Shown here in pieces: positions 7,958-15,738 of a stretch of 64,000 nucleotides of DNA. The DNA comes from Nocardioides sp. Root240. Its GTDB lineage: Bacteria > Actinomycetota > Actinomycetes > Propionibacteriales > Nocardioidaceae. The translations under genes and the position numbers were made by a program. Location: positions 25,670-89,669 of the forward strand of contig NZ_LMIT01000001.1 of NCBI RefSeq assembly GCF_001428825.1, given 5' to 3'. How positions within the stretch are numbered: the stretch's first letter is position 1; each line of letters starts with the position of its first letter. The notes under the pieces were generated by a model. The model was given only the letters and a program-made list of their open reading frames with translations. It searched no databases and was not told where the DNA came from.

Positions 7958-8005
7958 AACCGCATGCCCGCACGGCGTGTCGCATGCGGTTTGGGACCAA
8001 ACCGC
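7958..8005. terminator. Overlapping hairpins between convergent genes
   Basis: Arms AACCGCATGC (7958-7967) and GCATGCGGTT (7982-7991) form a 10-bp stem. The right arm can instead pair with a third copy (GCGGTTTG 7986-7993 with CAAACCGC 7998-8005, loop GGAC). No U-run follows. The position between two converging stop codons fits a bidirectional terminator. Confidence 0.5.
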
Positions 8006-8032
8006 AACCACTTCGGGCGGGACGAAGCGCAC

Positions 8033-9442
8033 TCAGCCCAGCGCGTCGACCGCAGCGGTGAGCCGCTCGAGCTCTGCCGGGAAGTGCCGGACGAGCGCGT
8101 CGGTGTCGGGCATCGACTCGCGGCAGGCGATGGCGCCGACGTGCATCCTGCCGGCGTTCGACATCACCGTGACGTTGAGGCCGGCTCCGTGGAAGACGGG
8201 GCCGAGCGGGCACAGCGCCTCGATCCGCGCGCCCATGAAGTAGAGCGGGATCGGCGGGCCGGGCACGTTGGAGATGACCAGGTTGTGCACCACGGGGTGC
8301 CGCTCGGCGAGGCGCAGGTTGGCGTAGGTGCGGACGGCGAGCCCGAAGGTCCGCGGAGCGGCGAACTCCGCCCAGTCCTGCAGCGCGTCGGCGCTGATCG
8401 CGTTGTGGTGCTCCTTGGCGTGCTGGTTGCGCTCGGCGAGCATCCGCAGTCGATCGAGCGGGTCGCCGATGTCGGTACCGAGCTTCGTGAACAGCGCGGA
8501 GACCTTGTTGGCGCCGCTGGAGCGGCGTGAGCTGTCGCGGACGCTGACCGGGACGGTCGCCAGCAGGGAGGACGTCGGCAGCTCGTCGCGCTCGGCGAGG
8601 TAGGCGCGCAGCGCCCCGCCGGCGACGGCGAGGACGACGTCGTTGACGGTCGTTCCAGTCGCCTTCTTGATGCGGCGGATCTCGTCGAGGTCGAGGTCGG
8701 CCATGGCGATCGAGCGGTGCGAGGTGATGGTGCCGTTGAAGGAGGTGCGCGGCGCGGAGAAGGGTGCGGCCATGGCGGTGCCTTGGCGGGCCCGGCCGAT
8801 GCTCTTGGTGATCAGCTGGGCCGACGGCTTGAGGACCTTGACGAGGGTGACCGGGCGGGCCGCCGTACCGATGACGGCGCGACCGAGCAGCTCGCCCCGG
8901 CCGGGGTCACGCGGGTGCCGCTGCTCGGTGGGGACCAAGGGGGCCGCGCCCGGCTCGATGGAGCACAGGTGGGAGATCAGGTTCGCGCCGGAGACCCCAT
9001 CGACCGTGGCGTGGTGCATCTTGGCGAAGACGACGACCTTCTCGGCGTCCTCACCCTCGGGCCGGTAGCCCTCGATGACCCACATCTCCCACAGTGGCCG
9101 AGAGCGGTCCAGCGGCAACGAGGCGAGGTGGGCGCACAGGTCCATCAGCTCGGCGTACCCGCCGGGGGTCGGCAGGGCCAGGCGGTGCACGTGGCGCTCG
9201 ATGTCGAAGTTGCGGTCGCGGACCCAGACCGGGTGGTCGAGGCCCAGGGGGACGCCCCGGATCTTGCGGGTGAAGCCCGGGACGTCGTGGACCGACTCAC
9301 CGATGCGCGCCTGGATCGCGTCGAAGGAGTACGGCGACGTCATCGTCTCCGGGTCGAGGACCATGACCGCGCACACGTGCATGAGCTGCGCCGGGGTCTC
9401 GAGGTACAGGAAGCTCGCGTCGAGCCCGGACAGCCGATCCAT
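8033..9442 (-). CDS. Wax ester synthase/diacylglycerol acyltransferase (WS/DGAT)
   Basis: 469 residues of the WS/DGAT family, which esterifies acyl-CoA to diacylglycerol or long-chain alcohols for storage lipids. It has the catalytic HHxxxDG motif (MHHATVDG, H143-G149), the conserved PLDRSRPLWEMWVIEGY segment before it, and the later VPVSVRDSSRR and NLVISNVPGPP blocks. ATG at 9442 (MDRLSGLDASFLYLE) is the standard family start; the reading frame extends further upstream but without homology. Divergent from an HSL-family esterase, as the M. tuberculosis Rv0221 homologue neighbours lipC. A one-mismatch KstR box lies just upstream. Confidence 0.92.
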   Translation of the reverse strand: MDRLSGLDASFLYLETPAQLMHVCAVMVLDPETMTSPYSFDAIQARIGESVHDVPGFTRKIRGVPLGLDHPVWVRDRNFDIERHVHRLALPTPGGYAELMDLCAHLASLPLDRSRPLWEMWVIEGYRPEGEDAEKVVVFAKMHHATVDGVSGANLISHLCSIEPGAAPLVPTEQRHPRDPGRGELLGRAVIGTAARPVTLVKVLKPSAQLITKSIGRARQGTAMAAPFSAPRTSFNGTITSHRSIAMADLDLDEIRRIKKATGTTVNDVVLAVAGGALRAYLAERDELPTSSLLATVPVSVRDSSRRSSGANKVSALFTKLGTDIGDPLDRLRMLAERNQHAKEHHNAISADALQDWAEFAAPRTFGLAVRTYANLRLAERHPVVHNLVISNVPGPPIPLYFMGARIEALCPLGPVFHGAGLNVTVMSNAGRMHVGAIACRESMPDTDALVRHFPAELERLTAAVDALG

Positions 9443-9463
9443 TCGTTGACCCCCATGGAAAAC

Positions 9464-9477
9464 TAGAACGAGTACCA
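9464..9477. promoter_or_regulatory. Degenerate KstR operator between WS/DGAT and esterase genes
   Basis: TAGAACGAGTACCA matches TNNAACNNGTTNNA at all but one defined position (GTA in place of GTT). It lies 22 bases before the WS/DGAT start and 33 bases before the esterase start. Weak or absent binding is possible. Confidence 0.45.
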
Positions 9478-9509
9478 GTTTCTCACAACGAGCCGGATAT
9501 CCTCGGGTC

Positions 9510-10793
9510 ATGGGATTCGTACGGCGCCAGGCGATCACCGCAGCGCTGACCGCCAACGCCATCCGGCCCCTGCCCGGCTTCCGCGCCGGCATCCCGGCCT
9601 TCTTCGCCGGCTGGATCACCGGTGAGCTGGCCCCGCACCTGCTCGGCCTCACCGCCGCCGACGCGGCCGCCCACCTGAGCCGGTCTCGACGCGACTGGCG
9701 CGGACTCGCGCTCGCCGGGGGCTCGGCCGCCGGGCTCGCGTACCTGATCGGCCAGAGCCGACAGGCCGTGAAGGATGCCGAGGACGCGCTGGTCGAGGGT
9801 CTCGGTGTCGACTACGTCGAGCAGCTCGACGCCAAGCCCACCCCGGCCGACCTGGCCACGCCGTGGCGGAGCCTCGTCAACCCGTTCGCCTTCGGGCGGG
9901 CAGCGCGACGAGCCGGCATCGAGGTCCACCGCGACATCCGCTACACGTCGTACGGGCGCCGAGGTCTGCTGGACGTCTACACCTCCGAGGTGACCCCTGC
10001 ATCGGGAGCTCCCGTGCTCCTGCAGGTGCACGGCGGCGGCTGGACGATCGGCAACAAGGACCAGCAGGGCCTGCCGCTCATGCAGCACATGGCGGCCAAG
10101 GGGTGGATCTGCGTCGCGATCAACTACCGGCTCGCGCCCCGCGACCCGTGGCCCGCGCAGATCGTCGACGTCAAGGCCGCGATCGCCTGGATCAAGGACA
10201 ACATCGCGGACTACGGCGGCGATCCCGACTACGTCGCCATCACGGGAGGCTCGGCCGGCGGGCACCTGACCGCCCTCGCCGCCACGACGCCCAACGCGCC
10301 GGAGTTCCAGCCGGGCTTCGAGTCCGCCGACACCTCGGTCGAGGCGGCTGTGCCCTACTACGGCGTCTACGACTGGGCGGGAGTGTCCGGGCTGCGCTCC
10401 GCCGCGCTGATGCGGGACAAGTTCATCGCCCCCCGGGTGGTCAAGCGGCGCTTCCGCGACGAGCCCGAGGTCTTCGAGCAGGCCTCTCCCCTGCTGCGCG
10501 TCACCCCCGACGACCCGGACTTCTTCGTGATCCACGGCTCCCGCGACACCCTCGTCGACCCCGGCCAGGCGCGCGCCTTCGTCGCCGCCCTGCGCCAGAC
10601 CTCCAAGCGCACCGTCGTCTACGCCGAGCTCCCGGGCGCCCAGCACGCCTTCGACATCTTCCCGTCGATCAGGTCGCAGCACCTGGTCCGGGCCACGGAC
10701 CGCTTCCTGACCTGGCACTGGAACAACTGGCGCCGCGAGCGGTTGTCCGCAGGCGCGGCGGACCCGATGGATCCGGCCGCCGACGCGAGGTAG
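9510..10793 (+). CDS. HSL-family esterase/lipase (LipC-like)
   Basis: 427 residues. The hormone-sensitive-lipase signatures are clear: oxyanion HGGG at 174-177, nucleophile S248 in GGSAGG, acid D346 in SRDTLVD, and H379 in AQHAF. An N-terminal extension of about 130 residues with hydrophobic stretches (about 26-46 and 64-80) suggests membrane association, as in mycobacterial Lip esterases. It may release acyl groups from the stored lipids made by the divergent WS/DGAT. This pairing resembles lipC-Rv0221, so I call it LipC-like without a symbol. Confidence 0.82.
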   Translation: MGFVRRQAITAALTANAIRPLPGFRAGIPAFFAGWITGELAPHLLGLTAADAAAHLSRSRRDWRGLALAGGSAAGLAYLIGQSRQAVKDAEDALVEGLGVDYVEQLDAKPTPADLATPWRSLVNPFAFGRAARRAGIEVHRDIRYTSYGRRGLLDVYTSEVTPASGAPVLLQVHGGGWTIGNKDQQGLPLMQHMAAKGWICVAINYRLAPRDPWPAQIVDVKAAIAWIKDNIADYGGDPDYVAITGGSAGGHLTALAATTPNAPEFQPGFESADTSVEAAVPYYGVYDWAGVSGLRSAALMRDKFIAPRVVKRRFRDEPEVFEQASPLLRVTPDDPDFFVIHGSRDTLVDPGQARAFVAALRQTSKRTVVYAELPGAQHAFDIFPSIRSQHLVRATDRFLTWHWNNWRRERLSAGAADPMDPAADAR

Positions 10794-10845
10794 CGGCACC
10801 GCACGACCAACCCCAAGGGGCGTCCTCGCCACCGCGGACGACCGA

Positions 10846-12891
10846 CTAGCGGGGCAACCCGAGGATCCGCTCGCCCGCGACATTGCGCAGGATCTGCGTC
10901 GTCCCGCCCGCGATCGACAGGCAACGGGTGTTGAGCTGCTCCCACAGGTCCGCCGCCAGCGGTACGTCGGACGCCTTGCCGATCACGTCGAGCAGGGCCA
11001 GGTTGTCGCCCTGCAGGCGGACGACCAGCTCCGAGGAGTCCTGGCGGCTGCGGACACCGAGCAGCTTGGCGACACTCGACTCGGCACCGGGGCCGTGCCC
11101 GCCGAGGGCGCGCAGCGTCGTACGGACACCCAGGAGGGCACAGACGGTGGCGAGGGCGACCTGGTGGCCGACCTGGACCCGGGCGACGGGGCCGACCTCG
11201 CCGGCGGCGGCCAGCTCGACGGCCCGCTCGACGCTCCTGGTGAGGCGGGCACTGGCCATGGCGACGCGCTCGTTGGCGAGGGTGGTGCGGGCCAGGCGCC
11301 AGCCGTCACCGGGCTCGGCGACCACGCACTCGTCGGGGACGAAGACGTCGTCGAGGAAGACCTCGTTGAAGAGCGCCTCGCCGGTGATCTCGCGCAGCGG
11401 GCGGACCTCGATGCCGGACGACCTCATGTCGACGAGGAAGTAGGTGATGCCCTTGTGCTGCGGGGCGTCGGGGTCGGTGCGGGCCAGGCAGATACCCCAG
11501 TCGGCGCGCTCGGCTACCGAGGTCCACACCTTCTGGCCGGTCAGCGACCAGCCACCGTCGACCTTGACCGCGCGGGTGCGCAGCGAGGCGAGGTCGGAGC
11601 CGGAGCCGGGCTCGGAGAACAGCTGGCACCAGGTCAGCTCGCCGAGCAGCGAGGGCCGCACGAAGCGCTCGCGCTGCGCGTCGGTGCCGTGCGAGAGGAT
11701 CGTCGGGACCGCCCAGCCGGCGATCACCAGGTCCGGCCGTACGACGCCCGCGCGACCGAGCTCCTGGTCGATCACGATCTGCAGCGTGGGGTCGGCGCCG
11801 AGTCCGTAGGGCGTCGGCCAGTGCGGCGTGAGGTAGCCCGCGTCGACGAGGGCGGCGCGCTGCTCCCCCGCCGGCAGCGCGGCGATCCGTTCGGCGGTGG
11901 CGCGGGCGTCGGGCCGGACCACCTCGTCGCGGCCCTCGAGGTCGACGTCGACCTGGCGCCGGACGCCCGCCACGGCGGCGGCGGTCAGTCGCTCGGCCGC
12001 GTCGTCGGCCGAGCCGACGAGGGCGCGCAGGGTGAGCGCCCGGCGGAGGTAGAGGTGGGCGTCGTGCTCGTAGGTGAAGCCGATGCCGCCGAGCACCTGG
12101 ATGCACGACTTGGCGACCTCGACGGCGCCGTCGAAGCAGGTCGCCTGGGCGACGTCGACGGCGAAGGCCCACTGCACGTCGTCGCCCTCCCCCTCGTCGA
12201 GCGCCGTGGCCGCGGCCGCGGCGTCCCACGCGGCGGCGGTCACGGACTCGGCGGTCTCGAGCATCTGGGCGCAGAGGTGCTTGATCGCCTGGAAGGCGCC
12301 GATCCTCTGGCCGAACTGCTCGCGCACCTTGGCGTAGTCGACGGCGGTCTCGAGGCACCAGCGGGCGACGCCGGCCGCCTCGGCGGCGGCGAGCGTCACG
12401 GCCAGCAGGCGCCGACGCTCGTCGCCAGTGTCGCCGTTGCCGCCGTTGCCGCCGGCGACCGACGCATGCCGGCTGCCGAGGTCGACGCCGAGGGCGACGG
12501 CCAGCGGGCCCTCGTCGAGGAGCAGCTGCTCGTCGGCCGTACCGCCGTCCCAGACGACGCCGCCGGGGCGCACCTGCACGCCGTACCGGCCCGGGCGTCC
12601 GGTGAGCGTCGCCCCGATCGCGGCGCCGAGCAGTCCGCCCGGCACCAGCTCCCGGGCGCAGGCCTCGAGCGCGACCGCCTGGTCGAGCACCGTGCCACCC
12701 CCACCGCCGGCGGACTCCGGGACCGCGATGGCCGCGATGCCCATCTCCTCGGCGGCGGACCAGACCGCAGCGAAGTCCGCGGCGACGTCGCCCTCGGCCG
12801 CGCGCGCGGCCTCCAGCGGACCGAGGCTCGCGGCCCACTTGCGCAGGCTGTCGGCGAGCTCGACCTGCTCGTCGGTGATGCCGATCGACAT
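10846..12891 (-). CDS. FadE34-like two-domain acyl-CoA dehydrogenase
   Basis: 681 residues with two tandem acyl-CoA dehydrogenase modules. The N-terminal half (about 1-310) has DYAKVREQFGQRIGAFQAIKH and QVLGGIGFTYEHDAHLYLRR. The C-terminal half (about 340-681) has FSEPGSGSDLASLRT and ends IAGGTTQILRNVAGERILGLP. This matches FadE34 (ChsE3), a single-chain steroid acyl-CoA dehydrogenase in cholesterol side-chain oxidation. ATG at 12891 (MSIGITDEQVELAD) is the normal family start. A perfect KstR operator sits 58 bases upstream. In M. tuberculosis fadE34 is adjacent to kstR; here they are about 4 kb apart. Confidence 0.75.
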   Translation of the reverse strand: MSIGITDEQVELADSLRKWAASLGPLEAARAAEGDVAADFAAVWSAAEEMGIAAIAVPESAGGGGGTVLDQAVALEACARELVPGGLLGAAIGATLTGRPGRYGVQVRPGGVVWDGGTADEQLLLDEGPLAVALGVDLGSRHASVAGGNGGNGDTGDERRRLLAVTLAAAEAAGVARWCLETAVDYAKVREQFGQRIGAFQAIKHLCAQMLETAESVTAAAWDAAAAATALDEGEGDDVQWAFAVDVAQATCFDGAVEVAKSCIQVLGGIGFTYEHDAHLYLRRALTLRALVGSADDAAERLTAAAVAGVRRQVDVDLEGRDEVVRPDARATAERIAALPAGEQRAALVDAGYLTPHWPTPYGLGADPTLQIVIDQELGRAGVVRPDLVIAGWAVPTILSHGTDAQRERFVRPSLLGELTWCQLFSEPGSGSDLASLRTRAVKVDGGWSLTGQKVWTSVAERADWGICLARTDPDAPQHKGITYFLVDMRSSGIEVRPLREITGEALFNEVFLDDVFVPDECVVAEPGDGWRLARTTLANERVAMASARLTRSVERAVELAAAGEVGPVARVQVGHQVALATVCALLGVRTTLRALGGHGPGAESSVAKLLGVRSRQDSSELVVRLQGDNLALLDVIGKASDVPLAADLWEQLNTRCLSIAGGTTQILRNVAGERILGLPR

Positions 12892-12948
12892 GGTGCCGCC
12901 TATCCGGTGGTTGAGGAGCTCGCGAGGAACGAGCGAGCGTCTCGAAAC

Positions 12949-12962
12949 TAGAACGCGTTCTA
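12949..12962. promoter_or_regulatory. KstR operator between the FadE34-like gene and a methyltransferase
   Basis: TAGAACGCGTTCTA is a perfect palindrome and a perfect TNNAACNNGTTNNA match. It lies 20 bases before the methyltransferase GTG and 58 bases before the FadE34-like ATG. Confidence 0.85.
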
Positions 12963-12981
12963 ACTCTACTAGAGTGGTCGG

Positions 12982-13656
12982 GTGACCGACACCATGCCGT
13001 CCGACCTGCTGGACCACGCCCGGCTAGCCAAGGGCTTCATGCCCGAGAACGAGGGCGACCTCCTGTTCCGGATCGCGCTCGAGCGCCTGCCTCATGGCCC
13101 CGCACTCGAGGTCGGCACCTACTGCGGCAAGTCCGGGATCTACCTGGGTGCGGCCGCACAGCAGGTCACCGCCGCCACCGGTACGACGGCCGTCGTCTTC
13201 ACCGTCGACCACCACCGCGGCTCCGAGGAGAACCAGGCCGGCTGGGAGCACCACGACTCCAGCGTGGTCGACCCGGAGCTCGGGCTGATGGACACGCTCG
13301 GCCAGTTCCGCAAGAACATCGCGCGCGCCGGCCTCGAGGACCACGTCGTCGCCGTCGTCGGGCAGTCCACCACGGTGTCGGCGCACTGGCGCACGCCGCT
13401 GTCGCTGCTGTTCATCGACGGCGGGCACGGCGAGCAGCCCGCGCGCGACGACTTCGCCGGCTGGGCCCACTGGGTCGAGGCGGGCGGCTACCTCGCCATC
13501 CACGACGTCTTCCCGGACCCGGCCGACGGGGGACGTCCGCCGTACGAGCTGATCTACCTGCCGGCGCTCGCCAGCGGGCAGTTCACGGAGGTCACCAGCA
13601 CCGGCTCCCTCCGTGTCCTGCAGCGCACCTCAGGCGCGGCCGGCGACCCGCTCTGA
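12982..13656 (+). CDS. Class I SAM-dependent methyltransferase (Methyltransf_24 type)
   Basis: 224 residues with a Rossmann-like methyltransferase core: SAM motif I is LEVGTYCGKSGIYLG, the acidic motif II is VFTVDHHRG, and the post-core motif LLFIDGGHGEQPARDD is typical of Methyltransf_24 proteins. GTG start at 12982. It is 20 bases downstream of a perfect KstR operator, so it may be sterol-induced. It is followed by an intergenic repeat and by the sugar/lipid cluster on the other strand. Acceptor unknown. Confidence 0.75.
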   Translation: MTDTMPSDLLDHARLAKGFMPENEGDLLFRIALERLPHGPALEVGTYCGKSGIYLGAAAQQVTAATGTTAVVFTVDHHRGSEENQAGWEHHDSSVVDPELGLMDTLGQFRKNIARAGLEDHVVAVVGQSTTVSAHWRTPLSLLFIDGGHGEQPARDDFAGWAHWVEAGGYLAIHDVFPDPADGGRPPYELIYLPALASGQFTEVTSTGSLRVLQRTSGAAGDPL

Positions 13657-13846
13657 CCCCACGAACCGTGCCAAGTGGCACCACGAACCGTCGATGATGG
13701 CTCTCCGAGCCGTTGCTCGTGGCACCACGACCAGTCAGTGATGGTGCAGCGAACCTGGCGTCACGTGACACGGTTCGTCGTGCCACGAGGCACGGTTCGT
13801 CGTGCCACGAGGCACGGTTCGTGGTGCCACGAGGCACGGTTCGTGG
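13657..13846. repeat. Tandem and inverted intergenic repeat
   Basis: From about 13768 to the stop codon at 13847 there are three full and one partial copies of a 22-base unit beginning GCACGGTTCGTSGTGCC. Degenerate copies in the opposite orientation (CACGAACCGTGCC, CACGAACCGT, CTCGTGGCACCACGA) occupy 13660-13735. Each unit is self-complementary, so the region can fold into several hairpins. It lies between two convergent genes and has no spacers, so it is not a CRISPR array. Short ORFs here merely translate the repeat. Confidence 0.8.
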
Positions 13847-14980
13847 TCAGCGGACCGGCGTGGAGGTGCAGTCGCACTCGAGCGCGATCTCGTCGAAGTG
13901 CGGGGCGAGGGACGTGCCGCGCATGATCCCCGAGCCCGGGGTGGCGTGGCCGTAGGTCTCTCCCAGCGCGTCGACGGCGAGCAGCACCGCGGCGGCGGTG
14001 TAGGTCGTGTGCTCGTGGGGCCAGTGCACGTTGCGCGGCTCGTCGGCCGGTGCCGGACGGCTCGGGTCGTCGTAGACCCAGCCGGTCCAGTAGCGGCCGT
14101 CGTCCTCGCGCAGGTGCTGCATGTCGGTCAGCAGGGTCAGCGCGGAGCGCTGGTCGCCGAGCACGTCGAGCGCCATCGCGAGCTCGCAGGTCTCCGCGCC
14201 GGTCACCCACGGGTTGGTGTCGACGCAGTGGATGCCGAGGCCGGGGACGACGAACTGGTCCCACCGCTTCGACAGCAGCGACCGGGCGGCGTCGCCGCGG
14301 ACCGGGCCGCCGAGGACCGGGTAGTACCAGTCCATGGAGTACGTCGACTTGTCCTCGAACAGGTCGGCGTGCGAGCGCACGGCGTGGCCGAGCCGGCCCC
14401 CGGCGAGCTCCCACTCAGGCTGCGGGTCGTCCATCAGGTCCGCGAGGGCGACGCCGGCGCGCAGCGAGTGGTAGATCGAGGAGTTGCCGGTCAGCAGGCA
14501 GAAGTCGTCGACCGGCGTCCAGCGGATGCCGCCGAAGGGCTCCTGGAGCGAGACCACGAAGTCGAGCCCGGCCCGCACCGAGGGCCAGTAGCGCTCGACG
14601 AAGCGGATGTCGCGACGCACCAGCCAGTGGTGCCACACGCCGACGGCGAAGTACGCCGACATGTTGACCTCGCCGCGCTCGTCGTCGGCGACGCCGCCCA
14701 CGATCTTCATCGGCCAGGAGCCGTCGGCGCGCTGCATGGTGGGCACCCAGGCGTAGGCGCGCTCGGCGGCCTCGACCTGGCCGCCGACGAGCATCGCCAT
14801 CGCGGCCTCGACGTGGTTCCAGATGTCGACGTGCTCACCGGTGGTCCACGGCACGGCGCCCCACGGCTCCTGCATGGCCGCGATGGCTGCCGCGGTGTCG
14901 GCGACCTGCTGCGCGGAGAGAACGCCCTCGACGTACGGCAGGCGGCTCAGCGGGACCTCGGGCACGGCTCCGCGCGTCAC
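13847..14980 (-). CDS. Alpha/alpha-toroid protein (prenyltransferase/glycosidase-like fold)
   Basis: 377 residues rich in aromatic and helical repeats (PWTTGEHVDIWNHVEAAMAM, RADGSWPMKIVGG, YSMDWYYPVLGG, GIHCVDTNPWVTGAETCELAMAL). This pattern fits a six-hairpin toroid; such genes are usually annotated prenyltransferase but I cannot assign a reaction. GTG at 14980 overlaps the upstream methyltransferase stop (GTGA); the longer reading frame to 15157 would overlap that gene by 180 bases and is rejected. It ends directly in the repeat region. It forms an operon with the methyltransferase and GT4 gene, suggesting glycolipid or glycan assembly. Confidence 0.65.
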   Translation of the reverse strand: MTRGAVPEVPLSRLPYVEGVLSAQQVADTAAAIAAMQEPWGAVPWTTGEHVDIWNHVEAAMAMLVGGQVEAAERAYAWVPTMQRADGSWPMKIVGGVADDERGEVNMSAYFAVGVWHHWLVRRDIRFVERYWPSVRAGLDFVVSLQEPFGGIRWTPVDDFCLLTGNSSIYHSLRAGVALADLMDDPQPEWELAGGRLGHAVRSHADLFEDKSTYSMDWYYPVLGGPVRGDAARSLLSKRWDQFVVPGLGIHCVDTNPWVTGAETCELAMALDVLGDQRSALTLLTDMQHLREDDGRYWTGWVYDDPSRPAPADEPRNVHWPHEHTTYTAAAVLLAVDALGETYGHATPGSGIMRGTSLAPHFDEIALECDCTSTPVR

Positions 14981-15726
14981 AGGCTCTCCGGCTTCCGGAA
15001 GTACAGCACCATGCTCTTGCCGATCATCGGGTCGAGCACCTTGCCCGCCAGCTGGAGGGCCCTGGGCTGCTTCATGATCTCCCAGACCAGCAGCTTGTGG
15101 TACGCCTTCGCCAGCGGGTGGTTGTCGTTCTCGACGCCGACGGCGCACTTGATCCACCAGTACGGCGCGTGCAGGCCGTGCGTGTAGGACTTGCCCTCGA
15201 AGACCATGGCCTCACCGGGCGTGCCGTCGTTGAACCGGCCGCCCTTGGTGACCTTGTCGACCAGCTCGTGGTCGGTGTAGATGCGGATGTGGCCGCCCTC
15301 GGCGTTGTGGTAGTCGGCCGACAGGCGCCAGTTGATGACCTCGGGCAGCCACCGGGGCACCGTCACGGCGAGGGTGCCGCCGGGACGCAGCACGCGGATC
15401 AGCTCGCGGATCGCCGCGACGTCGTCGTGGATGTGCTCGAGCACCTCGGAGCAGACGATCCGGTCGAACTCGCCGTCGGCGAAGGGCAGCGCGAGCGCGT
15501 CACCCTGCTTGACGTCGGCCTCGGCGCCCTCGGGCACCTCCCCGGCCTCCTTCATCGCGACGAACAGGTCGCGGACGCCCTCGAGCTCGTCGGCATCGAG
15601 GTCGAACGCGATCACGTCGGCGCCGCGGCGGTACATCTCGAAGCTGTGACGACCGGCACCGGCGCCCATGTCGAGGACGCGGTCACCGGCCCGCAGGCCC
15701 AGGCGGTCGAAGTCAACGGTCAGCAT
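14977..15726 (-). CDS. SAM-dependent methyltransferase (class I)
   Basis: 249 residues. The SAM-binding motif is VLDMGAGAGRHSFEM near residue 18, with IAFDLD as acidic motif II and IVCSEVLEHIHDD as the post-core motif, all typical of Methyltransf_11 enzymes. It lies 12 bases downstream of the GT4 gene and overlaps the toroid gene by GTGA. Methylation of a sugar or lipid carried by this cluster is likely but unproven. Confidence 0.8.
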   Translation of the reverse strand: MLTVDFDRLGLRAGDRVLDMGAGAGRHSFEMYRRGADVIAFDLDADELEGVRDLFVAMKEAGEVPEGAEADVKQGDALALPFADGEFDRIVCSEVLEHIHDDVAAIRELIRVLRPGGTLAVTVPRWLPEVINWRLSADYHNAEGGHIRIYTDHELVDKVTKGGRFNDGTPGEAMVFEGKSYTHGLHAPYWWIKCAVGVENDNHPLAKAYHKLLVWEIMKQPRALQLAGKVLDPMIGKSMVLYFRKPESL

Positions 15727-15738
15727 CTCTGTTCTCCC

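Noticed and set aside
11095..12951. 618-residue plus-strand frame opposite the FadE34-like gene
   Set aside because: Antisense shadow with low-complexity composition, while the minus frame has clear acyl-CoA dehydrogenase motifs.
13768..13846. Possible CRISPR array
   Set aside because: The repeats are directly contiguous with no unique spacers and no cas genes are nearby.
13675..13955. Short plus-strand ORFs with repeated RGTVRRATRHG-type sequences
   Set aside because: They only translate the intergenic 22-base repeat and have no ribosome binding site or homology.
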